Source: Polytrichum commune
Lineage: Eukaryota; Streptophyta; Polytrichopsida; Polytrichales; Polytrichaceae
Assembly (NCBI GenBank): GCA_950295325.1
Contig: OX485804.1
Span: 58,082,429 to 58,146,428, forward strand
DNA: 64,000 nucleotides
Direction: 5' to 3'
Shown: positions 12,123-25,249 of the stretch, one piece after another
Numbering within the stretch: the stretch's first letter is position 1
Layout: each line of letters opens with the position of its first letter
The notes under the pieces: model-generated
What the model was told of the DNA's origin: nothing
Databases searched by the model: none
Seen by the model: the letters and a program-made list of their open reading frames with translations, nothing else
Translations under genes and position numbers: made by a program

Positions 12123-12603
12123 AAAATTGTTGCCATGTTGGCAACCATGTCATTTTTTCATCCACGCTTGAAGTTCTTCACCAGAGAAGACTTGGCTATA
12201 GTGTAAACCCCATCCGGTAAAGCATCTATTTTCTAGGCCAATCATATTGCTCCATTCCCCTAGATTCTTGACGAGTGAACTTCACCATAGTCTAACTGGC
12301 CCTTACTATATGGCAAATGCAGCAAGAGGTCCTACAAGATTTGAATACTAACAGTACCATTACACAGTACACAGATTTTCAAACATCAGAATCCATTGTC
12401 CAACTTTCAAAGAACAATGAAACATAGATTAACTTGCTTTGTCTTTAATTACATGTGTTCACAACTCAAATACCAACAACTCTCTTTCTACAGGTAATCC
12501 TCTATATATCTATCATTGGTCAGAAGTCACAAGCCTTCTACACTGTACAACTCTGCCATCATTACACTCCAGGTTATACAAAAACTTAATGAGGCTTCTG
12601 TAT

Positions 12604-15600
12604 TTAATCACTTTTCTGTATGTGTGGAGGGTAAGCAGCTTTGGAAGCATTAGTTGCTTCAAGGATTTTTTTGCTTACTGGTTTATCAGGATTCACAACA
12701 TAGAAAAGATGAAAGATCCACTCTAAAACCTCTGGAGCAAAGACACGGTACAGAAGGAATACGGAATAGAAAAACGGAACTGTGACATAGTCATATCCTC
12801 GTACCACACCATCCACAGCAGCTTTCGCACACTCTTCTGTGTACGCCACAGGGGCAGGTCCAACATGAGCCTGCAAAATGTCACCAAATTGTTAACAAAC
12901 GTATGAACATTCACTTTCCTGGGGTTAACTCCACTTCACTAGAATTTCAGGTACATTGAAAGATAGGGTATTTGATGTTCAAAGTAAAAATTACAAAATT
13001 TAGAAATATTTAGGGCTAATGTATGGAAATCTCATTGATATGGATATTACTTCATACCCGCCCTGAAAATACTCTTTCATCTCAAATGGTTGATTATCTA
13101 TACAAGGGAGTCAACCACTAGGTGAATCTCTCTTCATATTTTCTGACTTGGCAGGACTATTTATAACATCGTCTACAATGAACATGCATATTCCCACCAT
13201 CTTTGCTCCAATATGATAATCCAAATTTTCACCCACCAACACCCTTGTGCCATTTTTTCCACCCCTGCACATGTTCTCTCCTCCTTGGTCCTATATTGTA
13301 CATTGTAGGCACTTTCAGGCACCCATGTGATGATGTAGTAGATTTTACGAGGTGGCACAAAGGATTTAATAGTGCTCGTAACCGCTGACAACATGCCATG
13401 TGGCACTTAGGAATTATGCAGTCAAGTTTAGGACTAACTATGTACGAAACTGACAGATATGCAGAGTAGCTCTGATCTAATTGTGGAAGAATGCGTACAT
13501 CTCTTTTTGCTTGGTTTACTCCAATTTCACCATGCTCTTGGTGCATCTTTCCTTTCGTAATTTCACTTTCAATCCACCCTGGCATGACTATGGTGATTCC
13601 CACCGAGTCACCAACCTCCACACGTAATGTGTCAAAGAAAGCCAACACACCTGCCTTTGCTGCCTGCATACGTAAATAAAATATTATGAGTATTAATTAT
13701 CTTGATATTCCATCCTACTCCAATCAATTCTACAGATATATTATGATCGGATACGAGTCGTATACTCATATGATGCAATTGTTACATTCCACCTTCATTG
13801 TACTATTAAGGCAAGAGACATGCAGGAGTAGATGCTTGTACAATATATCATGAAAACAAATCACCACAAATTTCCAAAGGATGGTGTATTATGTAGTTAT
13901 TACATTAAAATTATACCTAGTGGTGGATAATGCAATAATATTATTATATACAATCTACTTCGTTCCAGAAAAATATGGCTCATGTGAGAAGAAGATACAA
14001 AAATAATGCAATTATAACATATTAATAAGGATATTATTATGTTCTTTCAATGTTTTACAAAGTCTCTACATGATAATTTTGCATCAGGAAATTTTGTGAT
14101 GATGAGGCAGGAATAGAAACAAAGGAGACGAATGGTGGTTTTTATGGAGGATATGCCAACTTACATTGTAAAGGGATTGACGTGGATATGGCAACCAACT
14201 TGCAACTGATGCTATCACCAAAATCTTTCCACCAGAGCGGCGCAAGTGTGGTAGTGCAAAGTATGTCATATAGACACTACCCCAGAAAGTTGTATCCTGC
14301 TCACCATATTACCACTTAGAAACTCACCCAAAAAATAAAACTTTCTTGGAAAAAAACAAGTTGCTCCTCTTTGTGAAATAACAAATCATCAACTCATTAG
14401 AAGCATTAGATTAGACTTAGAAACAATTGTTCTAAAGGTAAGAAATGCCCGCCCCCAACAGTTAACTGGTTTTCAATCTTTGAGGCAACCAACTGACTTT
14501 TCCTTGCATTGAGAAATACAATGACAACCAACACACTGGAATCCCAAGAACAGATCACCAATTTACAAATTCTCATCAAGACATTCAAAATTCCTAAAGT
14601 TCCTAGAATTTTTTTAGCATTCAACAATGAGTACAATGATCTTTACCATGGTTGCAGTAAGCCCCTTCATATCTGCTGTGTCACTAAACAGAAAACTGTG
14701 TGCAACACCCGCATTGTTTACAAGATGGTCCACTGCATTTTTATTCCACCAACCATAGGCAACTTAGAAGTGCTACAAAAAAATTCTTAAATACAGGTAA
14801 AATCCTCAGTGCTTCCCTCACCCTTAAAGAATTACCAAGAGTGCAAACATAAATAATAAGGCCAGAAATATGCTCATGATCATCACAATGGACCAAGGTT
14901 TGTCATCGGCTCAGCAGATAGTAGGTTATCACTGCATGTAAGTCTAAAGCGGTGTTCATACTAGGGAGTCCACTAGCCAGAGTATTCATAAAAGACTACA
15001 AACAAAGTTAATGTTCATTTTAGTTTCATAGCACCCTCTTCGTTGCTGATATAACATGTATATATATAAATATTTTTATTTATTTATTTATTTTATAAAA
15101 ACATAAAAAATACACATATACCCAGTCATTCACTAATCATAAATTCAAGAAAGCCATCCTTAAATTGATCAGCTTGGGCAATTAATACTTACATAGAATT
15201 ATGACAGTTCAAATTATATATGAGGCCCAAAAAATGAAAGTTGGGTCGTCTTACAGCGACCATATTTGTGAACGGTTTCATCGACAAAAAGCTTGCACTC
15301 GCTCTCTTTTGTAACATCGCCAATTATAACTTTCACATCTGAGGCGCCCTTCGTCACAGCTCGATCCGCCACCTCTTTAAGTAGCCCCTCCCGCCGCGCC
15401 ACAAGCACTAACCGTGCACCCTTCCTCGCGTACTGATATGTTATATGCTGCAATGGTTTGGAAAATTCATGCAACACTAAATACAACTTTGGGTTCAGAT
15501 TCCTCCCTGTACAAGAAATGGCTAGCCACCCCTACAAAGCAAGCAACATCCCTCATCCAAAAAACATTCACATAGCAAAACTTTGAGCAGTATACAAGTC

Positions 15601-18600
15601 TTATCCACAAGCAAACTTCAACCTAAAGCAAAATCTATTCGACATTTTGACTATCTCAACTATTGCATTATTCGGCTAAATTCGTGTGTCTCTCAAGAAT
15701 CAACCAAAGACATTGGTCCCAATGTCAGATGAGGGTTTTGTAAATAGGGGCACTAGAAGCAGAGAAAAAAAACAACCTCCTTTGTTCGTGAGTAATTTAA
15801 CCATGTTCAAACCATGGGGAGGGAGGGAGGGAGGGAGGGAGGAAGGTCCACTCAAACCCAGGTGCAGATACTTGCCCGCCCGTGGCAAGTAGAGAAAATG
15901 ATTCCCAAACAAGTTAATCATTGTAACACTTATATACTTGAGAAACGGGAGACTGGTGTGCATACAAGAGAGAATATAAATGTATACTTGACCCTTGTGG
16001 CTAGGGAATACTTTACTTTTGTTAAGATGTGAATCCATAGCATTCTCAAGCATGCGTCAGGACATTCTCTTTCTATTTTAGCTTCAAGTATAAATACAAG
16101 ATTCAAGGTCCTTGATCATATGTAGGAGAGCAATTACGAGTTTGCACTTGAGCCATGTGGCTAGGGAATATTTCCTTTTGTTATGACGTGGATCTATAGT
16201 AATCTTAAGCATGCGTAAGGACGTTCTCTTTCTATTCTATAAACAAGAATAAATCCAAGCTTGCAAGTCCTTCATTATAAGCATATATGACAAGTCATGG
16301 AATGATCAGAGTATGGTGAACGAGCTCACATTCACGTCAATGCAAGAACACCAATGTTTCCTTTTCTTTGCTTTCCTTTTCTTTTCATTCATGAATGCCA
16401 AGGATAGACAAGCGGCAAGGTCTAATTAAATCGACCTCATTGTTATTTACCTTCAGACATAGCCTACTTCGATCAACCAAGATTCAACTTAGAAACCTTG
16501 CCAAGTAGAATCACAACCGAGTGAATACCACTTAAGAACACTATACTTCCTTTTTCTTGGGTCCTTTTACTATATCCTTTTGGCATGATGGAGGAGTACT
16601 TGAGCTAATAAATCAAGTTTTGGGGTAGAGGACCCAACAAATGTAAAGATGAGTTTCATATCTCAAAAACATGCATACACCCACACAAGGGTTCTTCATC
16701 GGCTTTATCTCCCTCCTTGTTTCACTTTTGAGAAATTAGAATCGTCCACTGAGCAAAGTGAAAATAACTGTAACCAATAAATGTAACGCATAAGTAATTA
16801 ATTCATTCAATGAAGGACCAATGAAATCAAAAGAATATAAATACCTCGCCGATCCCAGAGGACGCACCCGTGATGAGCACAACCTTCCCACGCATGTCCT
16901 CATAGATCAACCAAGAAGATGCCCATTTAATTACCCTCCAAAACATCAAAATTGGCCATGTAAATAGCAGTGCCACACCCGCTGCAAGATCACACACGCC
17001 AAAAAATATGTTAGATGATATACTTTTACGGTTTGGTAGCTATAAGCTAGGTCATAATATGATGATCAAAGGATTTCTCATGACAAGAATGGTATACACA
17101 ATCAGTATGCACTGGAAACCACAAACCATCAATTACCCATAGGTCACCATTTCGAGTGGGCAACTTAGCCCTCCTGTGAGGGTTTTGTATAAATGTGCCA
17201 GAGATTGTACTAGAAAATTTCAAATGAACACTGCAGGCGGTTGCTATAAGCAAGGTCATAATATGATGATCAAAGAATTACTCATCACAAGAATGATATG
17301 CACATTGAGTATGTACTAGAAACTACAGCACATGAAGACTTCCAATTCCTACAAAGACTAGCACTCTCGACACTAAAATACAGGACTCGCACGACAGAAA
17401 GGTGGCCAACTCGAAATGTGACCAACTTAATTTAGAACTCTTGTTGCTGCTGTTTTTAAACCATCGGTGCCCATTCCAAGTTGGTCGCCGTCGAATGAGT
17501 TTCTTCAAACTAGGTGGGAATTTGGGGGTGACCAACTTTTGAGATGAGATGATGACACCAACGAAAAATACCAGAAATAAAAAGGAGAACACAAGATGAC
17601 ACAAACTATTAAATTATTCAGTGGTCACCATTTCGAGTTGGCAACTTAACCCTCTTGTGTAAGTGAGTTCTGTAGAAACGTGCCGACATAGTATACGTCA
17701 GATAAATACTGCGGGTTGGTTGCTGTAAGCTAGGTCATAAGGTGATGATGAAAGAATTTTTCACAAGAATACCATGCACAGGGAGTATGTCCTTAGAAAG
17801 CACAATACAGCAGGGCTTGAAATTCCCTCGGAGACTAGCACTCTCACATTAGAATACAGAACTCACACAACAACAACAACAACAACAACCCGAAAATACT
17901 GACTGCTTACAGGCAGATAATCAGTTAATGTTTGTCTCTTCTTCTCTCTTTTGTTTTGCTGACGGTGCACATTCCAAGTTGATCAGCATCTAATCATGAA
18001 CTTCTATGAATTTGGGTGGTAATTTGGGGATGACCGACTTTTGAAATGAGATGATCACCCCGACCATAACATTACTCAACGACGTGGGCCCTCCCTCAGA
18101 ATATGACAGTGGGACTCTGGGAGCTCAGTCTTGTGCAGCTTTTCGAGCATCTTATGTTCTGAGGGCCCACAGAACAAGAGCTGAACGCTGAGAGTGATGT
18201 TATGACCCAAAACACCAAACGCAAGGAGAACAAAAACAATAGAGAAATCATTGTTACCCCATTGCTCCATTTCAAGTTGGCAGCTTGTACACCACTCACA
18301 CAGGAGGGCTTGCCAACTCGAAGTGACTAATCACACGAGTTATAATCGGACGCGAAATTTAATCGGGAAGAGATTATGACCTCCACCCCAAGTTTCTTGA
18401 GGTGAACCACACATTCAAACACATCCATCTCATTCAGAAACTGTCACGTGGTCCAGCAAATTGATTACAAACTCTTCAATGTGCATAATCTCTTCCCCAT
18501 GGAAATCACGTTAGATGATGGCAACAATCTAGTACGTAAATAAAGTTTGTCTCCACTTCTTGGTTTTAGAAGAAGGTGACGATCTCAAGTTGGAAACGGC

Positions 18601-18982
18601 CACATTCGAAGAACGTTACACGATGGTGACCAATTGAGTTGGAACGGGGTTGAAATGGTCACCATCGCCCAAAAACAAACAAGAGACGAACTCTCATAGT
18701 TGCTTTTGCTGGTCGCCATTTCAAGTTGGCAACTAATTAGTCCTTCTACACGAGTTCTGTGTTTAAAAGTTGTGCGTCGCATCCAGGAACAAACAATAAC
18801 AGAATCACTCAGCATATTGATACTCTTATCATCCGCCATGATCCAAAATCCTGAGCAAACACAATTCCATAAGCATCTACAAAGTTATAACACTTTAGAA
18901 ACACGATGAAGAAGAACAAGAACAAGACCTACTTACCTGCCGGTGGCAGCACCACATTCAGAAATGTTTCCACAAGTCCCAT
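12604..18982 (-). CDS. 11-beta-hydroxysteroid dehydrogenase-like SDR (steroleosin/HSD type), 7 exons, 341 aa
   Basis: Exons in transcript order are 18982-18937, 16981-16845, 15447-15255, 14732-14647, 14296-14165, 13663-13499 and 12870-12604, totalling 1026 nt with clean GT-AG junctions. It belongs to the classical NAD(P)-binding short-chain dehydrogenases. TGASSGIG at 53-60 binds the dinucleotide, NNAG lies at 131-134, and the catalytic triad is S184, Y197 and K201 (Y-N-A-A-K) with the usual 13-residue Ser-Tyr spacing. Residues 10-35 form a hydrophobic, proline-containing anchor (V-L-P-P-A-A-G, then T-W-P), as in plant steroleosins, which insert into seed oil bodies. P-G-W-I-E-S-E follows the catalytic block, and V-F-A-P-E-V-L-E-W is typical of the plant HSD C-terminus. 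The substrate is presumably a sterol or brassinosteroid-like compound, from family knowledge only. The first intron is about 1.95 kb and repeat-laden. The start is the only ATG before the anchor. Confidence 0.93.
15814..15843. repeat. (GGGA)n tract, potential G-quadruplex
   Basis: Five or more GGGA units run consecutively on the plus strand, inside the second SDR intron, which is on the template strand for that gene. The run is enough G-triplets for an intramolecular quadruplex. No function is claimed. Confidence 0.6.
17030..18860. repeat. diverged repeat modules in SDR intron 1
   Basis: A module beginning GCTATAAGC(T/A)AGGTCATAATATGATGAT recurs near 17038, 17240 and 17720 (the last as GCTGTAAGCTAGGTCATAAGG). 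Another word, close to CACCATTTCGAGTTGGCAACTTA, recurs near 17147, 17627, 18265 and 18713. Inverted forms such as CATTCCAAGTTGGTCGCC lie between them. The whole intron appears built from a local, repeatedly duplicated segment. Confidence 0.7.
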
Positions 18983-19084
18983 GTTAACAGGGTGACGGAC
19001 ACCCTGCAGTACTAGCCGGCTTCTCGCTCTACAGGAGCTTCTCTGCAGAGATGCAACCTGCACAAATACATGTACACAAGAACA

Positions 19085-19091
19085 CTATATA
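19085..19091 (-). promoter_or_regulatory. TATA-like box of the SDR gene
   Basis: CTATATA on the plus strand reads TATATAG for the minus-strand gene, about 105 bp upstream of the ATG, a plausible distance for a TATA box with a short leader. An alternative is that the leader is longer, because GTGCAGG at about 19060 could be a 5'UTR splice acceptor. Confidence 0.35.
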
Positions 19092-19310
19092 CTACTGAAG
19101 ACAAGTCTTGGAAGTCTCTGATTACTTACTGCATGTGACAATACTGTTGTTTTATTACATACCCGCCATAGCCAGCGGCATGGAGGAGGCGCGCTTTTTG
19201 CAATAGCCCCAAAAGTGTCTCAAAACATCTCACGAGGGACCGCGTGCTTTCCAAGTGGACAAAACGGCCCCTCCAAAACCCTTATCAGAACACCAACGTT
19301 CTCTTGTCTT

Positions 19311-19600
19311 GACACGTGTCGTCAACTTATTCCTGAGAACCAGTCTAAGCCCAGGTGGAGACGACCCGCATGCCGGTGCTGCCCGTGGAGATGGAATGGA
19401 GACTGCCCTGTAAACGGTGCTCTTGAAACTCATCACTTTCTATCAAACCCAAGACTACCAAGTATTTACGGTGGCTCTGGGCGGTCCAGATAGAGGGCTC
19501 TCTAATATTGTAGACTCCACCTCTTCCCAATATGACACGTGTCATTCACGTATTGGTTGAGACAAGTCTTTGAATCCCAGGTGGCAGCTGCATGCATGCC
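19311..19600 (-). promoter_or_regulatory. duplicated ABRE/RY promoter module upstream of the SDR gene
   Basis: The palindrome GACACGTGTC occurs twice, at 19311-19320 and 19534-19543. Each is followed at similar spacing by a CCCAGGTGG word and then by a CATGC core (GCATGCCGG at 19368; CATGCATGCCGG at 19591). ACGTGTC is the abscisic-acid response core bound by bZIP factors, and CATGCATG is the RY motif bound by the B3 factors ABI3 and FUS3. Together they fit seed-maturation expression, matching a steroleosin-type product. The motifs are seen directly; the regulation is inferred from their known binding factors. Confidence 0.6.
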
Positions 19601-19682
19601 GGGACTAATAGTGAAGGGTGGAATTTAAGTGGAGCGCCCTTGTCAAAGTGCTAGATGAATGATAAAGAGCAAAACCTGGTTA

Positions 19683-20414
19683 ACCCCTAAATCCGTAACC
19701 ACCATTCTCCTCAAAAAATCGGCCTCAAATGATTGTTTCTAAGAGAGACTATTTAGCATTCAATTTGTAGATGTTTTTGAGCATCCAACCGTATGGTTAT
19801 GACAACATCGGTCTTTGTGTGAGTTTTAGAAGGAGAAAAAATTGACTGTCACGTATGTGATTGAGAAAATAGTACACATGTGAAGGTGTAATGGGCAAGG
19901 TAGATGATTGAAAACAAACTCTAACCATATTGGCATCATCAAATCAATGACAAGATGAGACCCAATTGGGGATGAGACTTTTTGCATAAGATTTCCAACT
20001 AAATTGGGAACGTTTTGAGGCTTGGAATGTTTGCACCAAATGTGATTTTTTGGAGAGCCCTTGCAATGTGTAGCACTCCCTTTTACATCCAATCTTACAT
20101 GATACTTTCTAAGTAACTTCAAAAACTCCAACTACCAATCCCAACAGTAGATATCTGAAGCATAAGATAAACTAAATCCTTGCAAATTCTCATAGCTTTT
20201 CAAGTACATATGAGTGTTGTTATCCTATTTCACATATTTCCTAATGTGTCATGAGGTTTGGTCCAAATCCAATGCACTTTGGGGCGTTATATGCAAAATG
20301 AAACTCATTACTGCTGACAGAAATTTCACTTTCATCTAAACAAGTCAAAGGTCTCATTCCAAACAAAACCTATCAAAAATTTGATCATTTTGGGTCTCTC
20401 AAGGATTTAGGGGT
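19683..20414. mobile_element. putative 732-bp element with short inverted ends and TA flanks
   Basis: The left end ACCCCTAAATCC is matched by GGATTTAGGGGT at the right, each bordered by TA. The inverted match does not extend inward, so the ends could be coincidental. The interior has no recognised coding sequence. Confidence 0.4.
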
Positions 20415-22724
20415 TAAGGTAGTAGAAATATTTTTATGGGCATGGTGGCCAATCGGACCATGTGGAAGGTGGGCAGGTGCATGCGGCATGTGTTCACAAT
20501 GTGGGGTCATTGGTGCCACATGGCAGTGTTTACGGTGCTTGCCAAGTGGTGGTGACCCAGGTCCACACAACGTGAAGGTGTCGCCCACCTCATCCTCCTT
20601 CTTCCTACTTTTCCTTTAATTTGACGGTCCATAGAATGCCAACGTCACAATAAATGGCTAGCTGACTGGGCCCCCTTCACTACAAACTACAAACTATTGT
20701 TTAATTAGTGTAGGAACGTAACATTATTCAACCATAGCCTACCAAGTAGTGTTACGTGTGACTTGGCTCAAGGAACAATGCCCATTCATTTTGAGCATAC
20801 GGGCGCTTGCTCAACCCTTGTGTCGCGATCTCCTTAACTTGCGTCCAATTTTTGTCAATTAGGGAACAAAATGAACGATGAAACGGGTTTCAAGATAGGA
20901 CAACCTAACTTGTATACACAATGACATAGTTGCACAAATAAAAGGGAGAACAAGGGGTAGATATGCATAATGTTGTCGAGGTAAATTATCACCTATGTTT
21001 ATTTATGATTCTTTTTCTTTTATTCTAATGATGTTATATGTGCATACCAAATTAGGCATAAAAATAACCATTTTTGGGCCCGCTTTGTCATATGTCATCA
21101 TCTTTGGGATTGAATGGAATGTCTCAAAAAGCCAACATGGAAATTGAAGTGAAATAGAAATCAAAACTTCAGATGTGTCCAATTTAATATCTTCCAAATT
21201 TATGTAGAGATGCCACATCATTCAAAAGATGACCATAACTAATCTAACAAAAATAGGTTAACTTGCCTTCCACCTCTCCAAGTCTTCCTACCAACCTACC
21301 TTCTGCATTCCTTGGTCTCCCCTTGCTCAAAAAGATAGATATGTTCAAGTACCTTGTAAATTCCAAAAGTATGACTAAAGTAGATGGGTCTTATATGATT
21401 ACTTTGTCATGTTCGCTTTGAAATACACCTCTAATTTGCAAAACCTAAATTTTGGTTGATTCATGAATGAATGTGGACGGAGAAGTCAACTTCAATCACC
21501 CAACCCCCCTCCCTCTTCCCAAACACAAACACATACATAATCATGTTGACTATTGAGTCTAGAATGAGTTACAAATTTTTAGAACATAATCCGATTTCTT
21601 TTAAATATATATGTGTATTTGGTGTATGTTTTTAGATCAACACCCAATCACATACCACTCAAATATGCGTGTTCAATAAAGCGAAGTAACTAAAGTAGGC
21701 CCACGTACTTTATGTATTCCAAGGAAAAAGCAAAGTCGTACAAAGAGTGATGATAAGTGATAAGTGATATGCAACTACACATTAACAAACCAAACAAAAA
21801 AACCAAAAAAAACCACCATTGTGTTAACAACCTTGATTGTCCAATGCATCATTCAGTTTAGTGTATGTTGTCATGATTGTCCAAGCACATGAACTAATCC
21901 TTGAAAGCCTTAACGTCCATATGTGAACTCTCAGTTTCCAATGATCAGATGTTGCTCAAAACGAAGTAATTTTTAACAACTTTTTAGCTATTGAAAATGT
22001 CCATCACCTCCAAAGTTCGGTTGTGAAATATAATGAACGGTTATTGTGTATACATCTGAAGTGCTCACATCTTAAAAGGGATTTTGACAATTTACTAACT
22101 ACAAGATCATAGTTTTCTTGTAGGTTTCCACCACTCCATTGTATTTATGTACTTATCCAATTATATCATTTTTTTTCATCAAAACAATGAGACTTGTCAT
22201 TATGATAAATTTTCAAAGTTTCTATCTAAATTCATGATGGGAGGAACATAAATATTTTTGGTAGTTTTGACCGTATGCATGTGATCACTTTATGGTGCCT
22301 CACAACTTTTCTTATGTGAGGATTGTCAAGAAACCCTTGATATTGTAATTTTATGACACATTTTAGAAATTACTTCATCACCTAGGCTTTTAGGGTTAAT
22401 GGGGTTCCTACTCCAATCATCCCATAGTCAGCCCAGCTAGGAGCTTTCATACCCCACATTGCCCCTTGCTCTTCTTGATTGTTGCTATGTTCTTTCAAGA
22501 CATTGATGGGGCTCCCACACCAATGACTCCTCATGTATTGTTAATATACGATCAAGGTCTACAACAAAGACCATCTATCCTTCAAAAGTCATTGTCTTTT
22601 GTATATGTTATCTCAAGTTACCAAACTTCAATGCACCCAATTCCACCCATTTAGGTGTCATCACATGCACTCTCTTAAACTTCGCATAACCCTACATGTA
22701 AGGTACTAAGTTTGGACCCCTTTA

Positions 22725-23109
22725 AGGTAGGGGTGGCAATTTCCGTGCAGGTCCTAAAGTCGACCCCTATGTCGGAAGCACCTTTTTAGGTGCTTTTACC
22801 TGGGTTTACAAAAGCACCTATCAAGGTGCTTTTACCGTTCATAGCGCTGCCAGCATTTCATTGGTTGCCAGCGGTCGGTTTTAGAAATCCACCCTGTGGA
22901 TATACCATGTACCCTATGTGCGAGTGTTGGTCACTCTACAAGGTTTTCTTTAAAAATTTGTAGGAAATCATAAACATGCTGGAAATTTTTGATTTTTTCA
23001 TCGTTGCTCTTGCGCCAGCTTTGCGGAGCGCTCAAAATTTATAAGAAAATAATTTCAGCATCCCAACTAGGCACGTCTAAAATTTGGACGGAAATAGCCA
23101 CCCCTACCT
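22725..23109. mobile_element. 385-bp terminal-inverted-repeat element with TA flanks
   Basis: The ends AGGTAGGGGTGGCAATTTCC and, reverse complemented, AGGTAGGGGTGGCTATTTCC are nearly identical and bordered by TA on both sides. Inside is a further small stem in which AGCACCTTTTTAGGTGCTTTTACC and AAAGCACC...AAGGTGCTTTTACC repeat. It is non-autonomous, as no transposase is encoded. Confidence 0.75.
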
Positions 23110-23883
23110 TATATGAATTGATACCCCAAATGAACGCAACCCCATGCAACCGTGCATGTGTATACCCACCATATGCATGTCTACCCGTGTGTACTCACCA
23201 TATGCATGTTTGCATGTGCTCATAAGTCCCCATATGACCCATCACCATGCCCCCTTGGAAGAGCACTTTAAGAAAAGAAAAAAGATGAATTTTCTTTTCT
23301 TTTAAATTAATTTATATAACTTTGTCATGTTGCTCATGCCATGTCATTAGTTCAGCTCCATGCCTACCACCTCCCCTACCTTCCCCCACCATGCCCACCT
23401 TTTGTACTTGTAGTCCTCAACCTTTCCATATTTGTTTCCTCTTTCATTTTGTCTCATGCTTGTTTTGGGAAAGAATTTTTGACATGTCGCCCTTATTCTT
23501 TGGTAAGCTAGTTGGACATGTGTCCATCTTTAGACTCCCACCACCACAAGCTTCATTATATATAGATGTGTTCCTAAATGTAAGACCAAGAAAAGAAAAA
23601 GAAAAAATGTCGGTATTTATATCATCAGTGTGAGCCCATTCTCCCTATATCGATTATGGTTGACCATAAAAGCAAGACCAACTTTAAAGAAACAATCATA
23701 TTCCATCCTTAAAGTTGTCAACAAGTGAATGCATCAATGCATTAAGTCAAAGACAAAAACCACTAATCGTATGCGGCATTAAGGGGATGAAATAGCACCA
23801 CTTTGGCCAATTATAGTGATGGTGTAAGAAGGATGTAAGAACGGGTTAAGAAAAGCATCAACTTTTGCCAATCACAATTACTA

Positions 23884-24102
23884 CACCAAATATTGTATTT
23901 AGCGTCACTTACTATTTGAAATTACGTGATGCTATAACTATTTATTTGTTTATTTCATTTATTGCCAACAAAGGTCAAATTGGTTGTTTGGACACTATAG
24001 AACATCAACATCTTTACTTGGTTAAAAAGTTACAATAATAATAAAAAGATTTAGCATTGTGTAACTCCAAATAGTAAATGACACTAAATACAATACTTAG
24101 TA
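23884..24102. mobile_element. MITE, about 219 bp, with TA flanks
   Basis: The inverted ends are about 40 bases long: CACCAAATATTGTATTTAG, then GTCACTTACTATTTG at the left, and the complementary TCCAAATAGTAAATGACACT...ACAATACTTAGT at the right, bordered by TA. It is the same family as 41754-41973 and, more diverged, 4567-4799. No coding capacity. Confidence 0.8.
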
Positions 24103-25249
24103 TAGTCGTGGGCTAAACTAGGATCTATCCGTTTAACAAGACATGGTAAGGAGTGTTTGACAAAAGGTGAACAATACCCTCATTCAATAGAAGATTGGTT
24201 TTATGATGATTTTCACCTAACAACACTACATGAGTGGGCCTCCCTATGTCACACCAAAAGGCACAATGATGCAATGCATTTTGACTATTTATATGCAAAA
24301 AGAATTGTTTTTGATGGGCACGTTCCTAACCCATTTGCTAATCTAGGTGATTCCCTTGTATTTGGTTTAATAATGTTGAGAAACCCAAAACCTTGATGTA
24401 GAAATATGTACTTTCCTTTCTAAAAGATGTTTGTGCTTTAGAAGCTCATTACTCATAAAAGGATGGCTGGAACTTATTCAATTATCTAGGGCTCATTGGG
24501 CAGAGATTTGAAGGCTCTTTGAAATAAAGTGGTCAACTGCAAGGTTTGAAACAAAGCTACAGAGTGCGAAGTGTATTTTCAATGACTAACTATTACTTCT
24601 CAAGTGTCTGCAACATCACGCATAAGCACACCTAAAATACTTGCTATTAGTTATACTAGAATATCACTGGAATGTCATTTGATGTAATCAGGTGATGAAG
24701 TGAAAAAAACATTTATCATCCCTAATCTTTGGAACACATGTGACTAGCTCAAACCCAACTGTATTTTACCATTACAATGGTGAGACTCCACAAAGTTACT
24801 CAATTTCAATGTTTTGGTGTCCTACTGACATGATCCTCGCAGAAATCACATGACATCAGAAACACATATGAGTTAGAAGATACTCATAAAAAGCCAGAGC
24901 CTCATGATTCTCACTTGTACACCTCATTTAGTAAAAAAATTACAGGAGCTATTTGATCCAAGGGCCAAATAGCAATATAGGTAACAGTCCACTCACCACC
25001 CTAACTTAATTTCTAATGCATTTAATTTTTGCAATGCCTTGCCTACCTACCTGGACAACACTCTTGTACAGCATTGGGCACACATAGAATGGATCTCAAA
25101 GGGATGAGTTTACAAGATGGGTAATCAAGCACACCTGCCACATTACCCAAATCTCAACCTCGCAATACTTTATACAGGGAACAAGAAGACGAAGATCCAA
25201 ATGGGCAACCAAGGTAAATATGGGGTAAACATATAGAAACAATTTTAAG

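Larger units (their letters stand above)
20415..25249. other. intergenic repeat region, no gene seen
   Basis: Apart from the elements at 22725 and 23884, I recognise nothing here. One clean frame at 24157-24396 (79 codons, opening on TTG) has no recognisable family, so it is not called a gene. Short AT-rich and CATATGCATG-containing stretches occur near 23150. Confidence 0.5.

Noticed and set aside
24157..24396. 79-codon frame on the plus strand
   Set aside because: No ATG at its start, no recognised family and no splice context; probably chance or a TE relic.
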